Below, one piece after another: positions 51,269-60,644 of a stretch of 64,000 nucleotides of DNA. The stretch is from Chloroflexota bacterium (lineage in GTDB: Bacteria; Chloroflexota; Anaerolineae; Anaerolineales; UBA11579), in NCBI GenBank assembly GCA_018662365.1, contig JABJGH010000033.1, positions 62,001 to 126,000 on the forward strand, written 5' to 3'. Both the position numbers and the translations under genes were made by a program. Each line of letters begins with the position of its first letter. Positions within the stretch are counted from its first letter, which is position 1. Below the pieces are notes generated by a model. The model did no database searches and was not told the DNA's origin. It saw only the letters and a list, made by a program, of their open reading frames with translations.

Positions 51269-51748
51269 ATGGCGAAGAGGGTTGCGATAAGAAAACCGCC
51301 GAGGGGTTTCAGTCGGTTTTTTTATCGATTTCCGATACTATTCTATAAATGGGGTTGGGGTGGTTTATTTGGCAAACGGATGCTGTTGCTCAATCATACC
51401 GGACGTAAAAGCGGTCTTCCTCGAAAAGCAGTACTGGAAGTTGTCAACCTTGATCCTGAGACCAATACATTCATTATCAATGTGGGATTTGGCCCAAAAA
51501 CCGATTGGTATCAAAACCTTTTGGCTCAGCCAAATGCCTCCATTATGGTTGGAAAGGAAATGATTGAGGTTCATGCCGCAAGTATAAAAGGGGAGGCAGG
51601 TGGAAACTTTTTACTTGGCTATTCGCAACAACATCCGAAAGGAGCCAAGATGATTTCAAAATTGCTGGGCTATGAAGTGGATGGTACAGACGAAGATTGG
51701 CGGGCTTTAGGGGAACAATTGATCTTCGTCCAACTCAGTCCAAGATAG
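51269..51748 (+). CDS. Deazaflavin-dependent nitroreductase family protein
   Basis: A 159-residue protein of the Ddn/DUF385 family of split-barrel F420- or flavin-binding reductases. Characteristic segments are KRMLLLNHTGRKSGLPRKAVLEVV (about 30-55), FIINVGFGPKTDWYQNLLAQPNASIMVG and the conserved Trp-Tyr. A GGAGGAAC site precedes the ATG. A paralog lies at 55552. The cofactor and substrate are inferred from the family only; no F420 biosynthesis gene is in view. Confidence 0.87.
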   Translation: MAKRVAIRKPPRGFSRFFYRFPILFYKWGWGGLFGKRMLLLNHTGRKSGLPRKAVLEVVNLDPETNTFIINVGFGPKTDWYQNLLAQPNASIMVGKEMIEVHAASIKGEAGGNFLLGYSQQHPKGAKMISKLLGYEVDGTDEDWRALGEQLIFVQLSPR

Positions 51749-51778
51749 TCTATAAAAAATAAAGGAAAGGAGCTTGTC

Positions 51779-52261
51779 ATGAAATTAAGCAAAACCTGGA
51801 AAATTATCATTGGCATATTAACAGCCATTTTTACATTATTGCCGATTCTGTTCTTCCTTCTTGGAATGGGCATTATGATATCCACATTCAGCATGTCAGG
51901 GAACCCGCGGGCTGAACCCACCGCCGGTTTCATGATCATGTTCTTCCTCATCATGATCGCGCAATTCGCATGGATATTTCTCCGACTAGGATTGATCTCC
52001 TTTTATCAGGTGCATGCGATCCTCAATGATAAGGGCTCTAAAATTTATCGGATTCTGCTATCGGTGGGAAACTTTATCTTCCCCTTCATTAGTCTGCCAA
52101 TCTATTACTTTATCTTTATTTTTCCAGATGAGACGCCCAATTGGGCATTAGAAGAGCCCGTATTGGCTGTCGAGGAAATAGTAGAAGTAAAACCGAAAAA
52201 GGCAAAACCAAAAGCCAAGAAAAAGGCCACAAAAAAGAAAACAGGGAAATCCGCTGAATAA
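51779..52261 (+). CDS. Membrane protein with Lys-rich cytoplasmic tail
   Basis: A 160-residue protein with about three hydrophobic helices (IIIGILTAIFTLLPILFFLLG, FMIMFFLIMIAQFAWIF, LLSVGNFIFPFISLPIYYFIF). A C-terminal tail has about 20 Lys in its last 30 residues (residues about 130-160). AAAGGAG precedes the ATG. The basic tail could bind nucleic acid or acidic lipid heads. I recognise no family. Confidence 0.85.
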   Translation: MKLSKTWKIIIGILTAIFTLLPILFFLLGMGIMISTFSMSGNPRAEPTAGFMIMFFLIMIAQFAWIFLRLGLISFYQVHAILNDKGSKIYRILLSVGNFIFPFISLPIYYFIFIFPDETPNWALEEPVLAVEEIVEVKPKKAKPKAKKKATKKKTGKSAE

Positions 52262-52751
52262 TCTCACCCACCTTCCCTTTAGACTTCCCGGAAAGATCTA
52301 TCGCAGCCCGATGCCCTACGGCAGTTTTGACGAAGGCTTCACTACGATGGAAGAATATAAAAAGGCGGGAATAAACACGGTGGTGATGTTGACCTCGGAC
52401 GAGGAAAACTTTGAACGCAGCGGGTTAAACCTAAAAAAACTCTACGCGGAAAATGGCATCGAGGTCATTTACCTCCCGATTGTTGATTTCGACGTACCTA
52501 AAGAAGATTCGGGATTGGAAGACGCCTTGCAATTGGCTGTGGCTCAGGCAGCTGAGGGAAAAAATCTGGCGGTGCATTGTTATGCCGGCAGGGGGCGCAC
52601 GGGCATGTTCGCTGCCCTGCTTGCCCGCCGGATTCTGGGGCTAGACGGCCAGAAAGCAATCGAATGGGTGCGCCAATACTTCCCTGCAATTGAGACGGAT
52701 GCGCAAGCGAAACGGGTGGTTGAGGATGAAGGCAGGGATTGCTCGTGTTAA
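52254..52751 (+). CDS. Dual-specificity/tyrosine phosphatase-like protein
   Basis: The catalytic signature HCYAGRGRTG (about residues 108-117) is the CX5R loop of protein-tyrosine/dual-specificity phosphatases. MPYGSF at 52311 is the first Met, but the sequence before it (LPFRLPGKIYRSP) fits the usual N-terminus of these proteins. The frame is therefore more likely opened by CTG at 52254, with AGGG upstream and a short overlap with the preceding gene. The conserved YRSPMP and a general-acid Asp candidate in PIVDFDVP are present. The length (165) is typical, and the target phosphoprotein is unknown. Confidence 0.8.
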   Translation: MNNLTHLPFRLPGKIYRSPMPYGSFDEGFTTMEEYKKAGINTVVMLTSDEENFERSGLNLKKLYAENGIEVIYLPIVDFDVPKEDSGLEDALQLAVAQAAEGKNLAVHCYAGRGRTGMFAALLARRILGLDGQKAIEWVRQYFPAIETDAQAKRVVEDEGRDCSC

Positions 52752-52780
52752 TATAAATATCTATTTTTGGAGATTATCTT

Positions 52781-53725
52781 TTGGTAAAAAATCCTTTAGT
52801 ATCAGTTTTAATGACTAGTTACAATCAAGAAAATTTCATCGAAGAAGCAATGCTATCAGTAGTTCAGCAAGATTACGAAAACCTGCAAATAGTTGTCAGT
52901 GATGACGGTTCTACAGATAAAACCCCTGAGATTCTAAAAAAAATAGCTCAAAATTTTCCTGAAAGATTAGAAGTCTATTTACATAATGAAAATTCTGGGA
53001 GTACCAAAAACTACAATTTTTCTTTGTCAAAATGTCGTGGAGAATATATATGCTATTTAGATGGGGACGACGTCATGTTTCAGGGAAAAATATCTAAACA
53101 ACTAAAATTTATGCTCGCTCACCCAGAATATATTCTCAGCTATCACAATGTTGAAGTGTTTGAATCTGACACTCCAAATAATTGCTATTTGTGGGATCAA
53201 AGATTTGGTTCAAGAACTGGAACGGCGAAAGAAATAATTCAATTTGGCAATTTTCTTCCCTCATTATCAATAATGTTTAGAAAAAATCCCAGCATCTTTT
53301 TCAATGAAAATATTTCATTAAGCCCTGATTGGTTATATTGGATTGATTTATTAGTTGCCGTCAATGGTGAATTTGGATACATAGACCAGGTGATGGGTCG
53401 ATATCGTCGACATAAAAACAATTTGACTTTGGCATGGACAAAGAAGATTGAAGATCAAATACTCACTTTAAGTTTTATTTCATCTCAATACCCCCAATAT
53501 AGGGAGGAATCTAAAAAACGGCTTGCAGAAATATTTTTAATTAAATCCTTAAATTTATTTAGAGAAAGAAAAATAATCCACGAAATGAAAACATTTTTTA
53601 GAAGTTTAAAGTTATATTTTCCTAATATCCTTTTAATCTTTAGATTACCCTTGCGTGAATCAGTTTTTTTTCTTAGATCTAAAATGAAAACAGATAATTT
53701 GATAAAAAGTTTATTTATCAAATAA
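52781..53725 (+). CDS. Family 2 glycosyltransferase
   Basis: A 314-residue GT2 enzyme. The donor-binding DDGSTDKT motif is at about residue 40, CYLDGDDVMF at about 90 is the DXD, and SPDWLYWIDLL supplies the acceptor-side acidic residues. The C-terminal third is Lys/Phe-rich without a clear membrane helix. It begins with TTG at 52781, with GGAG nine bases upstream; no ATG is better. It is AT-rich compared with neighbours and not linked to other sugar genes, so the product is unknown. Confidence 0.88.
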   Translation: MVKNPLVSVLMTSYNQENFIEEAMLSVVQQDYENLQIVVSDDGSTDKTPEILKKIAQNFPERLEVYLHNENSGSTKNYNFSLSKCRGEYICYLDGDDVMFQGKISKQLKFMLAHPEYILSYHNVEVFESDTPNNCYLWDQRFGSRTGTAKEIIQFGNFLPSLSIMFRKNPSIFFNENISLSPDWLYWIDLLVAVNGEFGYIDQVMGRYRRHKNNLTLAWTKKIEDQILTLSFISSQYPQYREESKKRLAEIFLIKSLNLFRERKIIHEMKTFFRSLKLYFPNILLIFRLPLRESVFFLRSKMKTDNLIKSLFIK

Positions 53726-53821
53726 CCCAAATCGCGAAATTAAGATTTGTAAAGTCTCAAACGTTATTTCTCTCAAATCAAGTTGAAATTATTAAAACAG
53801 TTTCGAAAAGGAAATTTCCAT

Positions 53822-55441
53822 ATGGAAAAAAAGTATGATGTGATCATTATTGGATCGGGAGCTGGAGGATTAGCCGCCGCGGTCCCGCTAGCTCAAGCTG
53901 GGAAATCTGTTGCTGTATTTGAAAAACACGAAGTCCCTGGAGGATGGTGTCATTCTTTTACTTTGGAAAGTTATCGTTTTAGCCCGGGTGTGCATTATAT
54001 TGGCAACCTGCAGCCCGGCGGCACGCTAAGAAGCATATACGAAGGCTTGGGCGTTTCCAAAGACCTATCCTTTTGTGAGATCAACCCCGAAGGCTATGAT
54101 CATATTATTGTGGGGGAAAACCGATTCGATATCCCTAAAGGGAAAGAAAATTACATCAATAAATTAAAAGAAACCTTTCCCCATGAAGCGCAGGGCATCG
54201 AGGCATATTTCAAGGCAGCAGATGATATGATGTGGAAAGTTCGCGATCTAGGAAGGATACGAAAACTTAAAATTTCTAGAATCTTCAAAAGGGCTGGTCC
54301 CCTACTCAGATGGGGATTTAGATCTGCTCAGTCTATGATCAATCATTATTTCTCTGATCCCTTTCTAAAGGCAATTCTCTTAGGGCAATCTGGAGATCAC
54401 GGCATGCCCCCCTCAAAAGTACCTTCCCTGCTAAATGCGGGCATTGCAAACCATTATTACAACGGCGGCTATTATCCGTTGGGGGGCGCATTCGCCATCC
54501 CAAAAGCTTTTGTGCGTGCGCTCAAGAGGGCAAATGGGGAAATCTTCTTAGACACCGGTGTAGAAAAAATACTTATTAAAGATGGCAAAGCAATTGGTGT
54601 GAAATTAGAAAATGGGGAAACCGTTTTGGGATCGAATATCATTAGTAATGCTGACCCACATGTCACCTATGGAAAATTGGTTGGGTTGGAAAATATAAGC
54701 CGGAAATTAAAAAGAAAACTTTCTCGTGTCAAATATTCAACTTCTGCGCTAAGCTTGTTCTTTGCGGTGGATATGGATCTCAAAGAATTGGGCCTTGATT
54801 CTGGAAATTACTGGTTATACCAAAATAGCAACCTAGATAAGATCTATAAACAAGGACAGACCTCCCATATACTTGAATCAAAAGAAGCACCGGCATTATT
54901 TTTGACTGTCACGACTTTAAAAGACCCCTCAAAAAAACATAGCGGGCATCATACCTTAGAAGCCTTTGCTTTCGTTTCCTACGAAAAATTTAAAGATTGG
55001 GAAGATGAAACACCTGGAGATCGTGCATGGGAATATCAAAAATTAAAAGAAGATCTGACCAATAAAATGTTCTCCGGGTTAAACAAACTAGTTCCTGGTA
55101 TTAAAGATTACGTCGTTTTTAGCGAATTGGGCACACCCTTATCTAATAAACATTATGTCAATTCTACAGAGGGAAACTTATACGGCATTGAAAAAAGCAA
55201 ATCACAATATGGACCTTTCGGTTTTCCCCTGTCTACAGAGATTGATGGTTTATATATGTGCGGGGCAAGCACCAAAGGTTTTGGGGTCTCTGGGGCTACG
55301 AATACTGGGTTGGACGTCGCTGCAAAAATATTAGGGAAAAAGAGGTATGAATTACTCACTCAAGAAGGACCTGAACTAAAAATATATCCTTCTGAAAATA
55401 CGGATCAATGGCCGGCGCATTTGCAGAAAAATTTCAAATAA
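53822..55441 (+). CDS. CrtI/retinol-saturase-like FAD oxidoreductase
   Basis: The ATG at 53822 follows AAGGAAA. The 539-residue product has the N-terminal FAD dinucleotide fold YDVIIIGSGAGGLAAAVPLA (about 5-24) and the EKHEVPGGWCHSF continuation of the phytoene-desaturase/carotenoid-isomerase family. The C-terminal FAD motif FGVSGATNTGLDVAAKIL is near residue 495. Relatives oxidise, isomerise or saturate polyenes. No carotenoid synthase (crtB) or other terpenoid gene is adjacent, so the substrate cannot be named. Confidence 0.88.
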   Translation: MEKKYDVIIIGSGAGGLAAAVPLAQAGKSVAVFEKHEVPGGWCHSFTLESYRFSPGVHYIGNLQPGGTLRSIYEGLGVSKDLSFCEINPEGYDHIIVGENRFDIPKGKENYINKLKETFPHEAQGIEAYFKAADDMMWKVRDLGRIRKLKISRIFKRAGPLLRWGFRSAQSMINHYFSDPFLKAILLGQSGDHGMPPSKVPSLLNAGIANHYYNGGYYPLGGAFAIPKAFVRALKRANGEIFLDTGVEKILIKDGKAIGVKLENGETVLGSNIISNADPHVTYGKLVGLENISRKLKRKLSRVKYSTSALSLFFAVDMDLKELGLDSGNYWLYQNSNLDKIYKQGQTSHILESKEAPALFLTVTTLKDPSKKHSGHHTLEAFAFVSYEKFKDWEDETPGDRAWEYQKLKEDLTNKMFSGLNKLVPGIKDYVVFSELGTPLSNKHYVNSTEGNLYGIEKSKSQYGPFGFPLSTEIDGLYMCGASTKGFGVSGATNTGLDVAAKILGKKRYELLTQEGPELKIYPSENTDQWPAHLQKNFK

Positions 55442-55551
55442 AAAATCGCCTGCTATAAATATTCTGAATTCCTAATAATTAAAGATCCTGAAATCTATTA
55501 GAATGCAATTTATTATGAAATAATTTAGATAAATCAAATAGGAGTCTCTCC

Positions 55552-56034
55552 ATGTCTAAAAATAAAACCCGCCCCACAGATATAAATGTGATTAAATTCC
55601 TGGAATACAAAAAACATCCCCTACCAATCGTTTGGTTTTGGAAAGCCCACCGCTGGATTTATCGCAAAAGTGGTGGGAAGATTGGCGAGGGCCAGGGGAA
55701 ATTAAAGAATTTGATGTTTACGACCGCGGGTCGAAAATCTGGAAAGCCGCGGGATATTGTGATCACTTATTTTGAGATAGAGGGCAAACTCCTGATTATT
55801 GGGTCAAATTTAGGGTCTCCCAGACACCCGTTATGGTATCTCAATCTCAAAGCCAACCCAGAGGTTACCGTGCAAATCGGCACGGAAGTGAAATCTATGA
55901 TTGCCCGGGAGGCGGTGGGAGAAGAAAGAGAACATCTTTGGAATGAGGTGGTCTCAATTGAAAAAGCTTATGCGAGCTATGGGAAAATAATCGAAAGGCA
56001 GATTCCGGTAATTATTTTTGAGGATATTGGGTAA
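55552..56034 (+). CDS. Deazaflavin-dependent nitroreductase family protein, second copy
   Basis: A 160-residue Ddn/DUF385 protein, with LKNLMFTTAGRKSGKPRDIVITY (about residues 45-67), LIIGSNLGSPRHPLWYLNLKANPEVTVQIG and a C-terminal IPVIIFEDI. AGGAG precedes the ATG. It is not close enough in sequence to 51269 to be a recent duplication. Function is inferred from the family as F420- or flavin-dependent reduction. Confidence 0.87.
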   Translation: MSKNKTRPTDINVIKFLEYKKHPLPIVWFWKAHRWIYRKSGGKIGEGQGKLKNLMFTTAGRKSGKPRDIVITYFEIEGKLLIIGSNLGSPRHPLWYLNLKANPEVTVQIGTEVKSMIAREAVGEEREHLWNEVVSIEKAYASYGKIIERQIPVIIFEDIG

Positions 56035-56094
56035 CAAAAAAATTTATCTACGAGAAAAAAATCTAATAAGGATCAATTTATTTTTTCGATAATA

Positions 56095-56685
56095 CTATTG
56101 ATCATTTAATCCTTTTCCTTTTAGAATTTTCGGGATAGCTTTCTCAACCCTAGCCGCCCGAGTCTTGGACTGTTTAGCCCCAGAAAAATGAAGATTGTAA
56201 TATCTTTGCCGTCCAGGGGTTAATGCTTCAAAAGCAGTTTTCAGAGCGGGAAGATCATCTAGTTGCTTTTGGAATTCCTCAGGATAAATTAATTCGTTTT
56301 TCTGTTTGAAATCTACTTTCAAGTCAGCTTTTTCAATTTCAATGGCTTCATTAATATATGCTTTCAGGATAGATTCCATTTTATTGATTTCTTGCAGATT
56401 GGTGAACCGGATTTGGCGCGCCGACTGTACATTCTCGGTTTGTTGCACCAGAATATTATAATGATCTTTTAATAAAGCGCCTTTGAAGAAAAGCAGCGCG
56501 CAGTATTCTTTAAAGCCCTGGATAATTACGATATTGCTTTTTTCAAATATGTAACAAGGCTTTCCCCACTTTAATTCTTCGGTAAGAGGGCAGTCTAGTA
56601 GAATCCCTCTTAATTTTACCGATTCTTCCGGCCAATTTTTGGGATTACTAAAATAAGTATCAAGGTTTGGGTTCTTTTTATTCAT
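56095..56685 (-). CDS. YdeI/OmdA-like protein with DUF1801 domain, copy 1
   Basis: A 196-residue protein with an N-terminal DUF1801-like part (about 1-120; LTEELKWGKPCY, ALLFFKGALLKD) and a C-terminal OmdA-like part (PEEFQKQLDDLPALKTAFEALTPGRQRYYNLHFSGAKQSKTRAARVEKAIPKIL). COG4430 members are linked to envelope stress or bacteriocin resistance in some species. It starts 5 bases after the stop of a paralog of the same length, so the pair is a tandem duplication in one transcript. Confidence 0.88.
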   Translation of the reverse strand: MNKKNPNLDTYFSNPKNWPEESVKLRGILLDCPLTEELKWGKPCYIFEKSNIVIIQGFKEYCALLFFKGALLKDHYNILVQQTENVQSARQIRFTNLQEINKMESILKAYINEAIEIEKADLKVDFKQKNELIYPEEFQKQLDDLPALKTAFEALTPGRQRYYNLHFSGAKQSKTRAARVEKAIPKILKGKGLNDQ

Positions 56686-56690
56686 TGAAA

Positions 56691-57281
56691 TTACCGATCA
56701 TTTAATCCTTTTCCATTTAGAATTTGCGGCATGCTTTTTTCTACTCTGGCCGTGCGTGTTTTGGATTGTTTAGCTCCAGAAAAATGGAGGATGTAATGTC
56801 TTTGCCTTCCTGAAGTCAATGCGTCGAAGGCGGTTTTGAGTGCAGGGTTATCATCTAGTTTCTGTTGAAATTCCTCGGGGTATATGAGATCTGAAGGCTC
56901 AATCACAGGGACTTTCAAACCGGCTTTTTCCACTTCAACGGCTTCTATAATATAAGCTTTCAGGATGGGTTCTATTTCAAGAATATCTTGCCGATTGGTG
57001 AATTTGACCCATCTCCCAGATTTGGTGTTCTCTCCTGGTTGAATTAAAATATTTTTGGCATCCTTTAATAATGCCCCTTTAAAAAAGGATATGGCACAGG
57101 ATTCTTTCAATCTATTAATCCCCACAATATTCTTGTTCGCATCCGTGTATATAGGCACGCGCCATTTCAATTCTTCGGTAAGCCCACAGTCAAGAATAAT
57201 CATTCTCAATTTTTTTAATTCTGCCTGCCATTTATTGAGATTAGCAAAATATTCATCGACTTTGGGATTAAATTTGTTCAT
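56691..57281 (-). CDS. YdeI/OmdA-like protein with DUF1801 domain, copy 2
   Basis: A 196-residue paralog of the downstream gene with identical length and layout (LTEELKWRVPIY, SGRQRHYILHFSGAKQSKTRTARVEKSMPQIL). The C-terminal halves of the two proteins are nearly identical over many positions, while the first halves differ more. This suggests different ligands or gene conversion at the 3' end. It is the first gene of the pair. Function is unknown beyond the family. Confidence 0.88.
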   Translation of the reverse strand: MNKFNPKVDEYFANLNKWQAELKKLRMIILDCGLTEELKWRVPIYTDANKNIVGINRLKESCAISFFKGALLKDAKNILIQPGENTKSGRWVKFTNRQDILEIEPILKAYIIEAVEVEKAGLKVPVIEPSDLIYPEEFQQKLDDNPALKTAFDALTSGRQRHYILHFSGAKQSKTRTARVEKSMPQILNGKGLNDR

Positions 57282-57561
57282 AATGTGGGCCTGTAAAAAT
57301 TACCGTAAAAAGTTTTTACATTTTTAATATCATGAAATAATATCTAGATATTATATATCCGAATTCGGAATTCCTTTCAATGGCAATTTCCAAAAACGTT
57401 TATATTTCATGCTGCCTAATTGTGGCAATTTTGGATCGCGAGAATAAATTCAAGATAATTTTTTCACTTTTCATGGACCCTGTGGGTGCGAATATGCCGG
57501 TTTGAGAATTAAAATTATTAATAGAAAAATGTTATCATATCAAGATTGTGGGGGTAAAACA

Positions 57562-59022
57562 TTAATCTGAAACGCAGTTATTAGTAAATATTTCTCCATC
57601 TTCAATTTCCTGTTGAAGATGGTTTGTGTAATAACTAATATCTTCGAGGATATCAAAATTCGTTTCTAAATATGTATTAAACAATAGACGAAACGTGTTT
57701 ACTGGAGTGATCGTCTCATATAATGAGACATCACTTTGTGCTGGCAGATAATAAGTGTTTAGGATGGGCATACGGGACTCTTTGGGGGAAAGAGGCCAAC
57801 CATGATCACTTTGGATAATGATAATAGGCGGTTCATCTGAAGTAGATAAAATTGAATCAATAATAGACAGTAATTCGGAATTTAAGTATTTTACAGAGTT
57901 AATATAACCTTTTTCCATATCTTTCTCTTCTGGGATCAGCTCCCCATCTGGAGAAAAAATGAATGGATCGTGTGGAACCATAATATGGGCATATACAAAC
58001 TTTGGTGATTGGTATAGATTTGCAATTAATTTTAAGTTTTTTATCAATGAGGTAGTTTTTTCATAACGAATGTTCAAAGGAGCAGCCGTTATTTTTTCGT
58101 AAATTGAGTCTGATATCGCACCTAAACCATCAGTGAGAATCAATGTTGCAGAGGTTTTTATTAGCATGAATTCAAAATCCGAAAATGTATATTGTAATTT
58201 GTCGTTTGAAGAAAAATCTTTGAGATATACATCGGAATCAATTACCATTGTTCTGCTAAAGTCATTGTCTAATACAATTGTTGTATAGCCATGTTCATTT
58301 AAAATATCCCAAATATAGGCATCATTAAAAGCATCATGGTACGCTTCATCCTTAGTTTCCAAATAATCCAAATTCAAGGTCGATGTTACAGATAAAAATG
58401 TCCAAGAGTAGTTTGTGAGGCTGCAATCAGCTATATAGAACCCTTCATTTTCTAGTTTCTTTAGGAACGCTGAGTTGTCAAAATTAAATTGATCCATCAA
58501 GACATCTCCCCTTGAATACCCATCGGCAACAATGTAATAAATATCAGGAGAATTGTCTTTATACGACTCCCGCGGTGGATGATCGTTTGACGGAATTAAT
58601 TGTATAAACCCCGAGATTATTTGAAAAGAAGAAAATACTACTAATAATAATCCTACAAATGATATGAAATCCACAAGCCAGGGTGCAACCTTGCTGGATT
58701 TTTTTACTTGAAGATACGCGAGAATAAAAAGACCAATCCAAATAGGGATCAAGAATCTATGCCGCAGATTTTCACTTAATTCATAGATATGTCCATAAGT
58801 GAAAAACAAAATACTAATGATGGCCGTTAAAGTTAAGGCTTTTTCAGCATTTTTATTAAAGGTTTTGTATAAAATTAGGTAAAGGGAAATTATGATCGCA
58901 ATAGATAAAAATATTGGTCTGAAAATATCGTAAAAACGAATAAAATCTTTATTGTAATTATAGAGAAAAATTATTGGATAGATTCCAAATCCGATTGAAA
59001 GGATGAGATTTTTTATTTTCAT
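57562..59022 (-). CDS. LtaS/sulfatase-like membrane enzyme
   Basis: A 486-residue protein with about five N-terminal hydrophobic helices (to about residue 135) and an outward sulfatase-fold domain. DIYYIVADGYSRGDVL (about 159-174) provides the first metal-binding Asp. CSLTNYSWTFLSVTSTLN (about 198-215) holds the probable nucleophile Thr or Ser. FVYAHIMVPHDPFIF and IIIIQSDHGWPLS supply metal-binding His/Asp. The family includes phosphoglycerol and phosphoethanolamine transferases. A role in envelope polymer modification is likely, but the donor is unknown. Confidence 0.85.
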   Translation of the reverse strand: MKIKNLILSIGFGIYPIIFLYNYNKDFIRFYDIFRPIFLSIAIIISLYLILYKTFNKNAEKALTLTAIISILFFTYGHIYELSENLRHRFLIPIWIGLFILAYLQVKKSSKVAPWLVDFISFVGLLLVVFSSFQIISGFIQLIPSNDHPPRESYKDNSPDIYYIVADGYSRGDVLMDQFNFDNSAFLKKLENEGFYIADCSLTNYSWTFLSVTSTLNLDYLETKDEAYHDAFNDAYIWDILNEHGYTTIVLDNDFSRTMVIDSDVYLKDFSSNDKLQYTFSDFEFMLIKTSATLILTDGLGAISDSIYEKITAAPLNIRYEKTTSLIKNLKLIANLYQSPKFVYAHIMVPHDPFIFSPDGELIPEEKDMEKGYINSVKYLNSELLSIIDSILSTSDEPPIIIIQSDHGWPLSPKESRMPILNTYYLPAQSDVSLYETITPVNTFRLLFNTYLETNFDILEDISYYTNHLQQEIEDGEIFTNNCVSD

Positions 59023-59481
59023 GGTCCTGTTTATTATTCAAAATCCTTATTACTCTTTGTATATTCTTATCTCAGATATGATCTATTTCTAATCAAACCC
59101 GACCTTAATATTCCTTGAAAAAGAATCAATGTGGGAAGAAAGGTGTAATAAACCCGTTGTAATTCGCAATAAATGATCTCGTCATTTTTTTATAATTATA
59201 ATTCTTTTCAAAAGGAATTGGAGAAAAGAGAAAAATGATCACCATATAATGAACTCTTTGAAAGAGTATACAAAGGGTAAATTAACGCATTTAGAAAAAA
59301 TCAGTAAAATATCAATCATAAGAGGTCGTCACCATACATATAAATTTAAATTGGATAAGCATACACAATAAGGGTAAATCCCATAGCCGGTTGATCAAAC
59401 TTTTGAGATATTTTTTATACTTATCTGATACTCTTCTTTCTCCAATTCAGTGTCAGACTATATATCCTCGGTAAACCTCCC
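59023..59481. other. Intergenic gap without a convincing gene
   Basis: This 459-base AT-rich gap lies between the sulfatase-like gene and the CobW gene. The only open frame of note is 59249-59371 (+), 40 codons (MNSLKEYTKGKLTHLEKISK...), with no ribosome-binding site and an ATG overlapping a TATAAT. It is not annotated as a gene. No RNA or repeat is seen. Confidence 0.5.
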
Positions 59482-60561
59482 CTACTGATTCCTTATCCAT
59501 TCCTCTATCTCATTTAAGGTCTTCCCACAGTAATCTTCCCCCATCTCACTCAAACGGCAGCTGTCAAAACGTAATTGCAGGTCCATCGTGTCGATCTCCT
59601 GCTCATTAGAGATAAAGACCAACTGGGTCTCTTTTTTCCTCTCTCCCCGTGGTTCTCCTAAACTAAGGGTCACTCTACTACCAGAAAGCTGCAAGATACC
59701 CCGCCTTTCCGGCACTTCTCCCAAATAGATAAATCCTTTTGCTCGGAGGATAATGCTTGGCAAGGTATAGATCACATCTTTTAAAGCATCAAACGATAGG
59801 GCTTCCTCCGACACATAATTCCAGGTGTAGAATTCAGATGCATGACCTGCCTGACCCGTGCTATGTTCAGCTGGATGATGAACCTGCACCCGACTCTCTA
59901 ATTGATCAAGTGCAAAACTCCCTGTATTTAATAGGATTTCTAGCGGAATATTGCCAAAAGCACATTCTAGGATTCGCGCCATAGGCACGATCCTTTGTAC
60001 CCAATCTCGCACCAACTCTATTTTATCCGCATCCACCAAATCAATTTTATTCAACACCACCATGTCGGACATGCTCACCTGGTCACGGGCCAATGCCCCG
60101 GCCTGTCCCGTCAACCCTAAGACTTGGTCCGTATCGATCATTCCTAAAATCGTATCCACCCGAATGTACGGCTGAAGGGGTTTTAGCAAAAAAGTTTTCG
60201 CAATTTCTGCAGGATACGAAATCCCACTTGCCTCGATCACGATCATTTCTGGAATCGGATCACGTGCCAACAAACCCAGTACCGTGTCCAATAAGTCATT
60301 TCGAATCGTGCAGCAGATACAACCATTTTCTAAACTAATCAGATCTTGACCCTCTACATCCGTCACCAGCTGACTGTCAATATTGATACTCCCAAAATCA
60401 TTCACCAAAACTGCAATTCTCAAGCCATGGTTCCCATTCAACAGGTTATTTAGAAGCGTCGTTTTTCCCGATCCTAAAAATCCCGTCAGGATGATCACGG
60501 GGACGGGTTCTGGCGGCACTGGAATTGTATGTAGATCAAGCTCTTTGAAGAATTTTGACAT
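59482..60561 (-). CDS. CobW/YjiA-family metal-chaperone GTPase
   Basis: A 359-residue G3E GTPase that delivers metal ions (zinc or cobalt) to target enzymes. Walker A is GFLGSGKTTLLNNLL (about 27-41). The metal-binding CxCC is in ENGCICCTIRND (about 79-90), and the guanine-specificity motif is NKIDLVD (about 172). A C-terminal CobW_C domain (about 245-350) is present. The ATG lies 7 bases after a TATACT box, so the mRNA is leaderless. Zinc-limitation control is common for this family, but no Zur site was identified with confidence. Confidence 0.93.
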   Translation of the reverse strand: MSKFFKELDLHTIPVPPEPVPVIILTGFLGSGKTTLLNNLLNGNHGLRIAVLVNDFGSINIDSQLVTDVEGQDLISLENGCICCTIRNDLLDTVLGLLARDPIPEMIVIEASGISYPAEIAKTFLLKPLQPYIRVDTILGMIDTDQVLGLTGQAGALARDQVSMSDMVVLNKIDLVDADKIELVRDWVQRIVPMARILECAFGNIPLEILLNTGSFALDQLESRVQVHHPAEHSTGQAGHASEFYTWNYVSEEALSFDALKDVIYTLPSIILRAKGFIYLGEVPERRGILQLSGSRVTLSLGEPRGERKKETQLVFISNEQEIDTMDLQLRFDSCRLSEMGEDYCGKTLNEIEEWIRNQ

Positions 60562-60568
60562 CGATTAG

Positions 60569-60574
60569 AGTATA
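60569..60574 (-). promoter_or_regulatory. -10 box of leaderless CobW-family gene
   Basis: TATACT on the minus strand ends 7 bases before the ATG at 60561. Confidence 0.65.
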
Positions 60575-60614
60575 CGGTATTTAGAAAATATCAGGAATAG
60601 GGTTTTTGAAATTC

Positions 60615-60644
60615 ATAGAACAAATTATAGAACATAAATAGAAC
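60615..60644. repeat. Three ATAGAAC direct repeats upstream of divergent genes
   Basis: ATAGAAC occurs at 60615, 60627 and 60638, spaced 12 and 11 bases, about one helical turn. Inverted copies GTTCTAT (60737-60743) and TTAGAAC (60758-60764) flank the promoter's -10 box. They look like operator half-sites for an unknown regulator. Confidence 0.5.

Noticed and set aside
59249-59371. 40-codon small ORF in the gap before the CobW gene
   Set aside because: The ATG overlaps a TATAAT and there is no ribosome-binding site. Kept only as a note in the gap.
60615-60644. GAAC repeats as LexA operators
   Set aside because: The half-sites are direct repeats without a GTTC partner at 4 bases, unlike the sites at 29059 and 47657.
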